DNA from: Porticoccaceae bacterium
Lineage (GTDB): Bacteria > Pseudomonadota > Gammaproteobacteria > Pseudomonadales > Porticoccaceae
DNA: 6,863 bases
NCBI GenBank assembly: GCA_030741175.1
Contig: JASLVT010000069.1
Span: 1 to 6,863 of the forward strand
Direction of reading: 5' to 3'
Position numbers and translations under genes: made by a program. Shown in pieces: positions 1-6,028 of this stretch. Numbering within the stretch: the stretch's first letter is position 1; the number at the start of each line of letters is the position of its first letter. Under the pieces are notes generated by a model, which was not told the DNA's origin, ran no database searches, and worked only from the letters and a program-made list of their open reading frames with translations.

Positions 1-1446
1 GGTGAGCCAACGCTCATCATGGATGCCAATATCGCCATCACAGAGGAAGCGGTAAGCGACACTAAGACCATTACCTCCTCGATGCAGTCCTGCACCCCCA
101 GAGTCAGGGATGGTCTCATAGCGCTCGATACGCAACGGAAAATAAGACTCGATAAATTCATTGGGCACATTGGTAAATCCTGGCCATAAACTATGGCCGT
201 CCGGTCCATCTCCTACCGGCCTACCGGGAACCCCGCCAAAGCCAATCTGAAACAACTGGAACCATTCACCGCCCTTCTCTGGACGAGTATCGTATCCCGA
301 GTAAAATAGATGTGGTGAATCAGAGAACCCTGCGGCATTCAGCATCATTTCTGGCGCACCCATTCCCAACAGAGCACCAAGCACATCAAAGATACGGCCC
401 AAAGCATGCGTCCTGCCCGAGAGTGCTGCGGGGTAGTTCGGCTTTAGTAATGTGCCTTGGGGAATTCGCACATCGACTAAATCATAAAAGCCGTCGTTAA
501 ACACAATTTGTGGATCCACCACATTGATAGTGAATGAACCAAAAAACATTTTGAACATATCTTCGTTGAGAAAAAAGTTCACCGAGCTCTGCGCTTGCGG
601 ATCAGTGCCGGCAAAATCAAAAATCGCCTTTTCACCTTCACGCCACATAGTGCACTTGATTTTGTAGGGGCCCATACCCATGCCATCATCACAGATGTAA
701 TCCTCAAACTCGCGAGGCTCCTCCGGAATAAACATGCCGATAATATGCTTCATTGCATCGTAGTTGCGCTGCAACATGATATCCATGGTCGAGAACAGCA
801 CATCATCACCAAATCGATCGGCTAGTTCTACGCAACGCTTTGCCGCTGTATTGCAAGCCGCAACCAATGCATTTAAATCAAAACGATTCCATTGCGGTGT
901 TCGCACATTGTGCAAAATCAGCTCGAGCAGATCGGATTGCAACACACCTTTCTTGTACAGTTTCGTCGGCGGGATACGAATCCCCTCTTGGAAGATAGTG
1001 GTCGCCTCGATAGGGATAGAACCGGGCACCATGCCACCATTATCCGACATATGACCAAACATAGCTGACCAAGCAATATGCCGTCCCTCTTTAAACACCG
1101 GCACTAACACGACCCAATCAGGTAAATGCGACACCGCAGCATTACACATGTAGGGATCATTGGTGAGGATAACATCACCCTCTTCTATCTCTTCGTTGTA
1201 AGCCTCTAAGAATGGTCCTATAAAGGAACCAAACTGACCTACCACCATTTTGCCTTCTTTATTAGCGATCATGGGGAAACAGTCACCCTGCTCCCGAATA
1301 CCGGGAGACATCGCTGTTCGAAACAGCACCGCATCCATTTCCTCTCGCGCGTTGCGCAGCGCGTTTTCAATAATATCAACGGTGACACCATCGACATCAA
1401 TGTGCTTCAAGGGGGTTTTATTGATTTCTAATAATCTTGCCGTCAT
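1..1446 (-). CDS. HyuB-type subunit (hydantoinase B/oxoprolinase/acetone carboxylase alpha-like), C-terminus outside window
   Basis: An open frame runs from ATG at 1446 to the left edge: 482 codons with no stop, so the C-terminus is missing. It belongs to the Hydantoinase_B family, whose members pair with HyuA to open cyclic imides or lactams with ATP, or to carboxylate ketones. Visible family marks are the N-terminal block VDIIENALRNAREEMDAVLFRTA (residues 23-45, here split as VDIIENALRN and AREEMDAVLFRTA), GDVILTNDPY (90-99), SHLPDW (106-111), MFGHMSDNGG (129-138) and the late glycine-rich DSGGAGLHRGGNGL (448-461). Plain hydantoinase B proteins are usually about 520-600 residues and acetone carboxylase alpha is longer, so perhaps 50-120 or more residues lie outside. 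The start is supported by GGGGGA at 1459-1454, seven bases upstream, overlapping the end of hyuA. Only one base separates it from the hyuA stop, so the two are surely cotranscribed and probably form a complex. The metal-site region reads NDPYMCNAAVSHLPD rather than the familiar NDPYxGGTHLPD, so the substrate is open. No signal peptide is seen; cytoplasmic. Confidence 0.93.
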   Translation of the reverse strand, partial: MTARLLEINKTPLKHIDVDGVTVDIIENALRNAREEMDAVLFRTAMSPGIREQGDCFPMIANKEGKMVVGQFGSFIGPFLEAYNEEIEEGDVILTNDPYMCNAAVSHLPDWVVLVPVFKEGRHIAWSAMFGHMSDNGGMVPGSIPIEATTIFQEGIRIPPTKLYKKGVLQSDLLELILHNVRTPQWNRFDLNALVAACNTAAKRCVELADRFGDDVLFSTMDIMLQRNYDAMKHIIGMFIPEEPREFEDYICDDGMGMGPYKIKCTMWREGEKAIFDFAGTDPQAQSSVNFFLNEDMFKMFFGSFTINVVDPQIVFNDGFYDLVDVRIPQGTLLKPNYPAALSGRTHALGRIFDVLGALLGMGAPEMMLNAAGFSDSPHLFYSGYDTRPEKGGEWFQLFQIGFGGVPGRPVGDGPDGHSLWPGFTNVPNEFIESYFPLRIERYETIPDSGGAGLHRGGNGLSVAYRFLCDGDIGIHDERWLT

Positions 1447-1447
1447 T

Positions 1448-3517
1448 TTATTGTCCCCCATCGACTGGATTTATAAGCAGGTTACCTACTGAATCTACCT
1501 CGGCGACATAACCAGGCAGCACTACTGTGGTCGAATCCATTTCACTGACGATAGCCGGCCCGGGAACCTGTAAACCAGTGTTAAGTTTACCGCGATCGAA
1601 AATATTGGCGTCGTGCCAGTCGCCCTCAAAGTAGAACTGACTTGAGGCAATTTTGCACTGCTCCAGACTCATACCAGTCTCACCAATCTGGCGTTCAGCA
1701 ATTGCTCCCGCCTTGGCCTTAGCCACAGCACGAATCATTAATATTTCATGACCGTCATCGAGCTTGAACGTAAATAATTGCTCATGCTCCCCATCAAATT
1801 GATCGGTCAGCAGAGCAACACCTTTTTTCTTGAGCTCCTCTTCGGTAAAGTCGATAGTAATCTGGAAGGCCTGACCGGCATAACGCAGATCCGCCTGATA
1901 GGAAATTTCGTGATCGCTCGCAGGAATATTATCGGTCAACAACGCCTCTGCCGCTCTTGCTCGCAACTCATGTAGATCGTTGGTCAGTTGTGCATCGGTG
2001 AGATCACTGGCCATTGTCAGATAGGTGCGGGCGGCCTCATCCTGCACCTGCGTAGTCGCATCCCCATAAGCGCAGAGCACACCGGGACCGGGCGGAATAA
2101 TAACCGGCCAAGCGTCAGTCAGAATACCCAAAGCATTGGCATGAAGCGGCCCAGCACCGCCGAAGCCCACCAGAGCGAAATCACGGGGATCATAGCCCTG
2201 CTCGACAGAGACAAGGCGCAAGGCACCAAACATAGACTCGTTGACAATTTTTATTATGCCTTCGGCGGCTTCCATTAGATCAATGCCCATCGCATCCGCT
2301 ACCGACTGCACTGCGGCCACAGAAGCCTCGCGATTAATCTCCATTTTGCCACCGAGCTGTACATCCGATGGCAAGTAACCAAGCACCACATTGGCGTCAC
2401 ATACCGTGGGCTGCTCACCACCTTTCATATAACAGGCTGGCCCTGGCACTGCACCTGCAGACTCAGGCCCAACTCGCAGCGCTCTAGTCAGCTCGGGCAC
2501 AAAGGCAATGGAGCCACCGCCAGCACCTACTGTGCGCACATCGACAGAGGGTGCGCGAACGCGCACATCTGCAACAATAGTCTCGCGACGAACCCGAGCA
2601 CGGGAATTTTGAATCAGTGCTACATCGGTAGAAGTACCACCCATGTCACAGGTCAAAATATTGTCATAACCAGCGCGGCTACAGAAATAGATGGCGCCAG
2701 ATACACCACCAGCTGGGCCGGACATCAGCATATTGACCGGGGACTCAGCAGAGGCTCTCGCCGAGGCCAATCCACCATCCGAACGCAGAATAGACAGCTG
2801 GGTATCTGAGCCCATTTTGTCGTCGAGCGCCGCTTGAAGATTACTCACATAGCTGGCGACCTCAGGGCGCACATAAGAGTTAACCACTGTGGTTTCCGTG
2901 CGCTCATACTCCTGCATTTCTGGCACCACATCACTAGAAATGGAAATCGGCGTATCAGTGAAAATCTCCGCTGCTATTTCGCGCGCACGCCTCTCATGTG
3001 CGCCGTTGATATAGGCATTGATAAAACAGATGGTTAAGGCTTCAACCTCCCCCGAGGCATGTAAAGTGGTGAGATCCAAACGTAACTGATCTTCATCTAA
3101 ATCAGTCACCACCTCACCGTCGGCGCCAATCCGTTCATGAGCACCAATAGTCAGCTCTAGGGGTGCCAGTAGAGGTTTTTTAACAAAACTCACCCAACCG
3201 CCCAGACCGCCGGGACAAAAAGATCTCGCGACCTGCAGTGTGTCTTCATAACCCGCAGTAGTGACTAATCCAACTTTGGCACCTCGGCCCGTCAATACCG
3301 CATTAGTCGCCACTGTGGTACCGTGCATAACGCGGCTCACATCTGCCGGATTGACAGCGGACTCATCACAGATCCTCGCTATACCATTGAGTACACCGAC
3401 AGAGGAATCCTCTGGCGTGGATGGCACTTTTGCCGTATGGGTAGCCCCTGATTCCTCATCTATCAGCAGAAGGTCTGTGAATGTCCCCCCCACGTCGACA
3501 CCTAATCTGTAGCTCAT
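1448..3517 (-). CDS. HyuA-type ATPase subunit (hydantoinase A/5-oxoprolinase/acetone carboxylase beta-like)
   Basis: This 689-residue protein has the usual full length for the family (about 680-720). The N-terminal domain opens with LGVDVGGTFTDLLLID (residues 5-20), the phosphate-binding turn of the ASKHA-like ATPase fold, followed by MHGTTVATNAVLTGRGAK (64-81). The central Hydantoinase_A domain shows LRSDGGLAS (244-252), MSGPAGGVSGA (265-275), CDMGGTSTDVALI (290-302) and GAGGGSIA (331-338). VEQGYDPRDF (438-447) and GFGGAGPLHA (451-460) follow, and the C-terminal domain ends with GPAIVSE...TTVVLPG. No key glycine block is missing, so it looks active. It should supply ATP-driven activation (phosphorylation of an amide, ketone or carbonyl intermediate) to its HyuB partner. 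The family alone does not distinguish hydantoinase, lactamase or carboxylase activity. The ATG at 3517 gives the standard family N-terminus; the SD is modest (GGAA five bases upstream, AAGG eleven upstream). It is third in the operon, after a 70-bp gap. Confidence 0.95.
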   Translation of the reverse strand: MSYRLGVDVGGTFTDLLLIDEESGATHTAKVPSTPEDSSVGVLNGIARICDESAVNPADVSRVMHGTTVATNAVLTGRGAKVGLVTTAGYEDTLQVARSFCPGGLGGWVSFVKKPLLAPLELTIGAHERIGADGEVVTDLDEDQLRLDLTTLHASGEVEALTICFINAYINGAHERRAREIAAEIFTDTPISISSDVVPEMQEYERTETTVVNSYVRPEVASYVSNLQAALDDKMGSDTQLSILRSDGGLASARASAESPVNMLMSGPAGGVSGAIYFCSRAGYDNILTCDMGGTSTDVALIQNSRARVRRETIVADVRVRAPSVDVRTVGAGGGSIAFVPELTRALRVGPESAGAVPGPACYMKGGEQPTVCDANVVLGYLPSDVQLGGKMEINREASVAAVQSVADAMGIDLMEAAEGIIKIVNESMFGALRLVSVEQGYDPRDFALVGFGGAGPLHANALGILTDAWPVIIPPGPGVLCAYGDATTQVQDEAARTYLTMASDLTDAQLTNDLHELRARAAEALLTDNIPASDHEISYQADLRYAGQAFQITIDFTEEELKKKGVALLTDQFDGEHEQLFTFKLDDGHEILMIRAVAKAKAGAIAERQIGETGMSLEQCKIASSQFYFEGDWHDANIFDRGKLNTGLQVPGPAIVSEMDSTTVVLPGYVAEVDSVGNLLINPVDGGQ
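1454..1459 (-). promoter_or_regulatory. Ribosome binding site of hyuB inside the hyuA end
   Basis: GGGGGA on the minus strand is seven bases before the hyuB ATG (1446) and lies within the last hyuA codons. With the one-base gap (TAA-A-ATG) it indicates tightly coupled translation of two subunits of one enzyme. Confidence 0.7.
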
Positions 3518-3587
3518 TATTGTTCCAACCTTATTCTTATATTTATTCTTGCGTTTATTTTTATATCACTACATCACCCTAACTAAA
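3518..3587 (-). other. AT-rich gap between the lyase gene and hyuA
   Basis: Seventy bases rich in A on the operon strand. The word TTATTCTT (plus strand) occurs at 3531-3538 and 3543-3550, twelve bases apart. I see no GC stem with a U-run and no convincing promoter, so readthrough into hyuA is likely. An unstructured A-rich leader may aid ribosome entry for hyuA, whose SD is modest. Confidence 0.4.
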
Positions 3588-4502
3588 TCAGCTCGCTTGC
3601 TTGAGCAAATGGTTCTGAAGCCAAGCTTTGGCTCGACCACCTGGCGCCGTCCCAGTTAACTCTTGCGCCAAATCAGAAGCCTGCAGTAACTTCTGCAGAT
3701 CTATGCCGGTTTCAAAACCCATTTGCTGCAACATCATAGCGATATCATCGGTCGCAACATTGCCCGACGCTCCAGGCGCAAAGGGGCAGCCACCCAAGCC
3801 GGCGATAGAACTGTCAAAGCGACGAATGCCAGACTCCAAGGCTGCAAAAACATTTGCCAATCCCATTGCTCGGGTATCATGAAAATGGCATCCCAATTGA
3901 GACGCACCGTGCTGCGCCACCAATGCTGAGGTCAGCGCTCGAACCTGCTGAGGATCGGCTGCTCCGATGGTATCCGCCAACACCACTTGATCTGCGCCAG
4001 CATGAATAAATTTATCCACTATCTTTTCGGTCAGCGCTGGATCAGTGGCCCCATCAAAGGGGCAGGCAAAAGCCACCGCAACAGTAGCAATAACCTCAAT
4101 GCCGTCTCCGTTGGCCAATTGGAGAATCTCCTCCGTTACCTGCTCAGCCTCTGTCATACTCATTCCAACATTTTTCTGTGCCATACCATCACTGGCATAC
4201 AACACCATGGAGACAGTACTAGCACCCGCAGCTCTGGCTAATTCATAACCTTTCATATTGGGAATAAGCGCAATAGTGGGAGTAGCGAATCCCTGTTCGT
4301 CTAATTGCGCGAAGAGATCATCGGTTCCCGCCATAGCGGGCACTGCCTTAGGCGAGACAAAGCTACCCACCTCTATCTGCGGAACGCCCGCGTCAGCGAT
4401 AGCCTGCACTAGCGACAAGCGCTGCTCTATGCTCAGTACTTTCCGCTGATTTTGCAGACCATCTCTTGGGCCAACATCAGTAATCACAACAGAATCTGAC
4501 AT
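3588..4502 (-). CDS. HMG-CoA lyase-family lyase (DRE-TIM metallolyase)
   Basis: This 304-residue protein is of the HMG-CoA lyase family, whose usual length is about 300. HMG-CoA lyase splits 3-hydroxy-3-methylglutaryl-CoA into acetyl-CoA and acetoacetate. DVGPRDGLQNQ (residues 9-19) carries the Arg13-Asp14 pair (catalytic Arg and metal-ligand Asp). IEVGSFVSPKAVPAM (43-57) is the second strand block. HFHDT (206-210) supplies the two His ligands, AGLGGCPFAPGASGN (234-248) is the signature with catalytic Cys239, and Asn248 is the last ligand. Two places depart from textbook lyases: YASDGMAQKN (102-111) stands where SASExFxxxN is expected, and HDTRAMGLAN (208-217) where HDTYGQALAN is expected. 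I therefore call the family and leave the acyl-CoA substrate open; a 3-hydroxy-3-alkyl dicarboxyl-CoA is the natural guess. No organellar or export signal. The ATG overlaps the TAA of the CoA-transferase (TAATG), with AGGGG about eleven bases upstream, which suggests translational coupling and supports the start. Confidence 0.88.
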   Translation of the reverse strand: MSDSVVITDVGPRDGLQNQRKVLSIEQRLSLVQAIADAGVPQIEVGSFVSPKAVPAMAGTDDLFAQLDEQGFATPTIALIPNMKGYELARAAGASTVSMVLYASDGMAQKNVGMSMTEAEQVTEEILQLANGDGIEVIATVAVAFACPFDGATDPALTEKIVDKFIHAGADQVVLADTIGAADPQQVRALTSALVAQHGASQLGCHFHDTRAMGLANVFAALESGIRRFDSSIAGLGGCPFAPGASGNVATDDIAMMLQQMGFETGIDLQKLLQASDLAQELTGTAPGGRAKAWLQNHLLKQAS

Positions 4503-5701
4503 TACTTAATAATCCCCTGCTTTTTGAGCTGGTTTATTTGCTGTACGCTCAGATTTAGTAATTGGCTCATTACCTCATCGGTGTGCTGACCAAGCGTAGG
4601 CGCGGCGGCGTAGGGCTGATCAACATTTCTCGATAATTTAATTGGGTTACCTGGTCCCTTGGTCGCCTTGCCATTGGGATGTTTGAGATCCACCACCATA
4701 TCGCGATGTAAAATCTGAGTATCAGAGAGAGCTTGGCTCAGCGTATTAACAGGTGCACAGGGAATACGTTTAGCCTCTAGTTGACCCAACCAATGTTCGC
4801 AGGTGTTGGTACTCAAAATCTGATTAAGATGGTGATTAATCAGCGACTGATCTTCCCAGCGGCCAGGCTGGGTATCGTACTTTGGATTATCAAACTCAGG
4901 GCAATTGACGAGCTGCTTTAGGTTTTGCCAAAAATTGTCTGTAATCACAGCAATTACAATATATCCATCAGAGCAACTGAAGGTGTTGTAAGGCACGTGC
5001 ACGAAATGACTATTACCAATCGGATAGGGATTTTCTCCAGAGAGAAAATACATAGTTGCCATATAGTTGAGCATAGAAATCTGGCAATCCAGCATTGAGA
5101 TATCCACATGCTGCCCAGCGCCGCTGCGCTCGCGCTCGTAAAGAGCAGTCAGAATACCCATGACAGCGAACATGCCACCACCTAAATCACCGATGGGAAT
5201 GCCCGCGCGCACCATAGTATTTTCGTCGGGCCCAGTGATCGACATACCACCACCCATGGCCTGAGCTACTTGATCGAAAGCAGGACGTTTACTACCCGGC
5301 CCATCTGAGCCAAAACCTGAAATCGAGCAAGTAATAATCCGCGGATTGACCTCCGCTAGCGAGGCGTAATCAATGCCCAGACGCTCTGGAACACCAGCAC
5401 CAAAATTGCTGATAACGACATCAACAGATTTGACCAGATCTTTAAACAGAGCCAAACCCTGTTCTGTTTTTAGGTCGACCGCTACACTCTTCTTATTGCG
5501 ATTAAGAGTAATAAAATAGGCACCCATGCCATCGAGAGAATTCATGGGGTCTGACGCTAGCAATTTACGGGTACCCTCGCCATGACAGGGTTCTACTTTT
5601 ATAGTTTCAGCACCCAAATCGGCAAGAATCATGCTGCCATAAGGGCCTGAGAGCATATGAGTCAAATCGAGAATACGAACGCCGGCAAGTGCTTGATTCA
5701 T
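4502..5701 (-). CDS. Family III CoA-transferase (CaiB/BaiF family)
   Basis: This 399-residue protein has the normal length for family III CoA-transferases (formyl-CoA, succinyl-CoA:(R)-benzylsuccinate, carnitine types), which move CoA from a donor thioester to a carboxylic acid through an aspartyl-CoA intermediate. The start LAGVRILDLTHMLSGPYGSM (residues 5-24) and LADLGAETIKVEP (26-38) are the classical N-terminal block. LNRNKKSVAVDLKTEQG (66-82) and GFGSDGPGSKRPAFDQVAQAMGG (129-151, written here only as key words GFGSDGPG and AFDQVAQAMGG) follow. Asp172 in GIPIGDLGGGM aligns with the catalytic aspartate. ALYERERSGAGQHVDISMLD (187-206) completes the signature. All of it is consistent with an active enzyme. 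ATG at 5701 is the first possible start, since its frame is closed by TGA a few codons upstream, and it has GGGGGAG five bases ahead. It is the first confident gene of the operon and probably activates the acid that the neighbouring lyase cleaves. Acid and CoA donor cannot be read from sequence. Confidence 0.93.
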   Translation of the reverse strand: MNQALAGVRILDLTHMLSGPYGSMILADLGAETIKVEPCHGEGTRKLLASDPMNSLDGMGAYFITLNRNKKSVAVDLKTEQGLALFKDLVKSVDVVISNFGAGVPERLGIDYASLAEVNPRIITCSISGFGSDGPGSKRPAFDQVAQAMGGGMSITGPDENTMVRAGIPIGDLGGGMFAVMGILTALYERERSGAGQHVDISMLDCQISMLNYMATMYFLSGENPYPIGNSHFVHVPYNTFSCSDGYIVIAVITDNFWQNLKQLVNCPEFDNPKYDTQPGRWEDQSLINHHLNQILSTNTCEHWLGQLEAKRIPCAPVNTLSQALSDTQILHRDMVVDLKHPNGKATKGPGNPIKLSRNVDQPYAAAPTLGQHTDEVMSQLLNLSVQQINQLKKQGIIK

Positions 5702-5880
5702 ACAAACTCCCCCGATAACTCAATCCGGTAAGAGCCTTTTTGGTAAGGAAGCGTGACGAAGAGCAGCATCTTTGGCCAGTATAACGATTGGCGCGGATAA
5801 GCATTTGCTCCCGCTGCGTCCCGACGTTGATGATTACAGTAAAGCATCATGACGTCCCTCTCGGTCATCAATCCTGCCAT
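5698..5880 (-). CDS. Possible leader ORF, 60 codons, stop overlapping the CoA-transferase start
   Basis: This reading frame lies in the inferred 5' leader of the operon. Its TGA shares bases with the CoA-transferase ATG (ATGA), the usual form of translational coupling. The first ATG (5880) has only a weak GGA six bases upstream. Two internal tandem ATGs at codons 11-12 (5850 and 5847) are preceded by a better SD, GAGAGGGA (5862-5855), which would give a 49-50-residue peptide. I recognise no domain, signal peptide or amino-acid run typical of attenuation peptides. The second reading frame in this stretch (5804-5607) overlaps the CoA-transferase and looks like a shadow. It could be a real leader peptide, or simply chance in an untranslated leader. 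Confidence 0.2.
   Translation of the reverse strand: MAGLMTERDVMMLYCNHQRRDAAGANAYPRQSLYWPKMLLFVTLPYQKGSYRIELSGEFV
5707..5713 (-). promoter_or_regulatory. Ribosome binding site of the CoA-transferase
   Basis: GGGGGAG on the minus strand lies five bases before the ATG at 5701. It fixes the start of the first confident operon gene and is stronger than the SDs of the lyase or hyuA. Confidence 0.7.
5720..5749. repeat. Composite direct repeat, copy 1 (contains ATCCGGTAAGA)
   Basis: On the plus strand this segment contains TCAATCC (5720-5726), ATCCGGTAAGA (5723-5733) and GCCTTTTTG followed by GTAAGG. The same words occur in a different order at 5868-5897. The 11-base core is identical in both. Copy 1 lies just upstream of the CoA-transferase RBS, within the leader. 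Function is unknown; it may be a protein-binding word or a partial duplication. Confidence 0.5.
5823..5856 (-). promoter_or_regulatory. Imperfect inverted repeat / leader hairpin
   Basis: GACGT-TG-ATGAT (5823-5834) pairs with ATCAT-G-ACGTC (5846-5856), giving ten base pairs interrupted by a small internal loop around an 11-base loop. It has no following U-run, so it is not a standard intrinsic terminator. On the operon strand the stem contains the tandem ATGs at codons 11-12 of the possible leader ORF and touches their SD, so folding would hide that start. It could alternatively be a DNA-level operator. Confidence 0.4.
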
Positions 5881-5897
5881 TTTTGATCCGGTAAGAC
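5868..5897. repeat. Composite direct repeat, copy 2 (contains ATCCGGTAAGA)
   Basis: Plus-strand words TCAATCC (5868-5874), GCCATTTTTG (5876-5885) and ATCCGGTAAGA (5886-5896). The 11-base core is an exact copy of 5723-5733, 163 bases away. The pair brackets most of the possible leader ORF. No terminal inverted repeats are seen inside the bracket, so it does not look like an inserted element. Confidence 0.5.
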
Positions 5898-5957
5898 TTC
5901 TCTACACCATCATAGATCTGTTAAGTTAGAAAAGACTATGGCAAACGACCCTATAAA

Positions 5958-5985
5958 ACCAAATGGTATATGTTTATACCAAATG
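5958..5985. repeat. ACCAAATG direct repeat pair around the operator
   Basis: ACCAAATG occurs at 5958-5965 and 5978-5985, exactly 20 bases apart, about two helical turns. Each copy overlaps the outer edge of a palindrome arm. It may be an additional contact for a regulator dimer or a by-product of the palindrome. Confidence 0.5.
5964..5981. promoter_or_regulatory. Probable GntR-family operator (perfect palindrome)
   Basis: TGGTATA (5964-5970), TGTT (5971-5974), TATACCA (5975-5981): two perfect seven-base arms around a four-base spacer. GntR-family operators commonly have TGGT...ACCA or GTATA-like half-sites, which is the shape seen here. It lies 47 bases upstream of the divergent GntR gene and covers the -10 and expected start of the minus-strand promoter. 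The natural reading is repression of the operon and autoregulation by the 6029-6811 protein. Binding by that protein is inference. Confidence 0.65.
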
Positions 5986-6001
5986 CAAAATTAATGATCA
6001 A
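5973..6001 (-). promoter_or_regulatory. Predicted sigma-70 promoter of the CoA-transferase operon
   Basis: On the minus strand, -35 TTGATC (6001-5996), a 17-base spacer, and -10 TATAAA (5978-5973) preceded by TGG give an extended -10. The match is 4/6 and 5/6 with ideal spacing, the best I found on this strand in the region. Transcription would begin near 5966, leaving a leader of about 265 nt before the CoA-transferase. The -10 sits inside the palindrome at 5964-5981, so a protein bound there would block the polymerase. Confidence 0.55.
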
Positions 6002-6016
6002 CCTTAATTCATTGTT

Positions 6017-6022
6017 AGGGAG
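6017..6022 (+). promoter_or_regulatory. Ribosome binding site of the GntR regulator
   Basis: AGGGAG lies six bases upstream of the ATG at 6029, ideal spacing, which supports that start. I could not find a convincing plus-strand -35/-10 pair between 5880 and 6016. Confidence 0.75.
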
Positions 6023-6028
6023 AGCGTA

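Noticed and set aside
1341..1366. GC-rich self-complementary run near the hyuB start (GCGCGTTGCGCAGCGCG)
   Set aside because: It encodes the conserved NALRNAR stretch of the family and is inside a well-supported gene.
312..1492. Plus-strand frames opposite hyuB
   Set aside because: They are antisense to a long frame with clear family motifs and have no recognisable domains or good SDs.
2551..2566. Six-base perfect inverted repeat GTGCGC-GAAC-GCGCAC within hyuA
   Set aside because: It falls in codons for the repetitive peptide VRVRAPSVDVR and has no U-run; codon composition explains it.
1..3517. Naming hyuAB as acetone carboxylase
   Set aside because: No gamma subunit is visible, the HyuB end is missing so its length cannot be compared, and the family motifs do not decide between carboxylase and cyclic-amide hydrolase.
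5776..5781. Possible second promoter for the CoA-transferase (minus-strand TATACT)
   Set aside because: No acceptable -35 lies 16-18 bases upstream, and the promoter at 5973-6001 is much better.
5607..5804. Minus-strand 65-codon frame overlapping the CoA-transferase start
   Set aside because: Most of its 3' half lies out of frame inside the CoA-transferase, with Ser/Arg/Cys-rich composition typical of a shadow and no SD of note.
5734..5885. Segment between the ATCCGGTAAGA copies as a small inserted element with target-site duplication
   Set aside because: No terminal inverted repeats are visible at its ends, and the repeated words extend beyond the core in rearranged order, which a simple insertion does not give.
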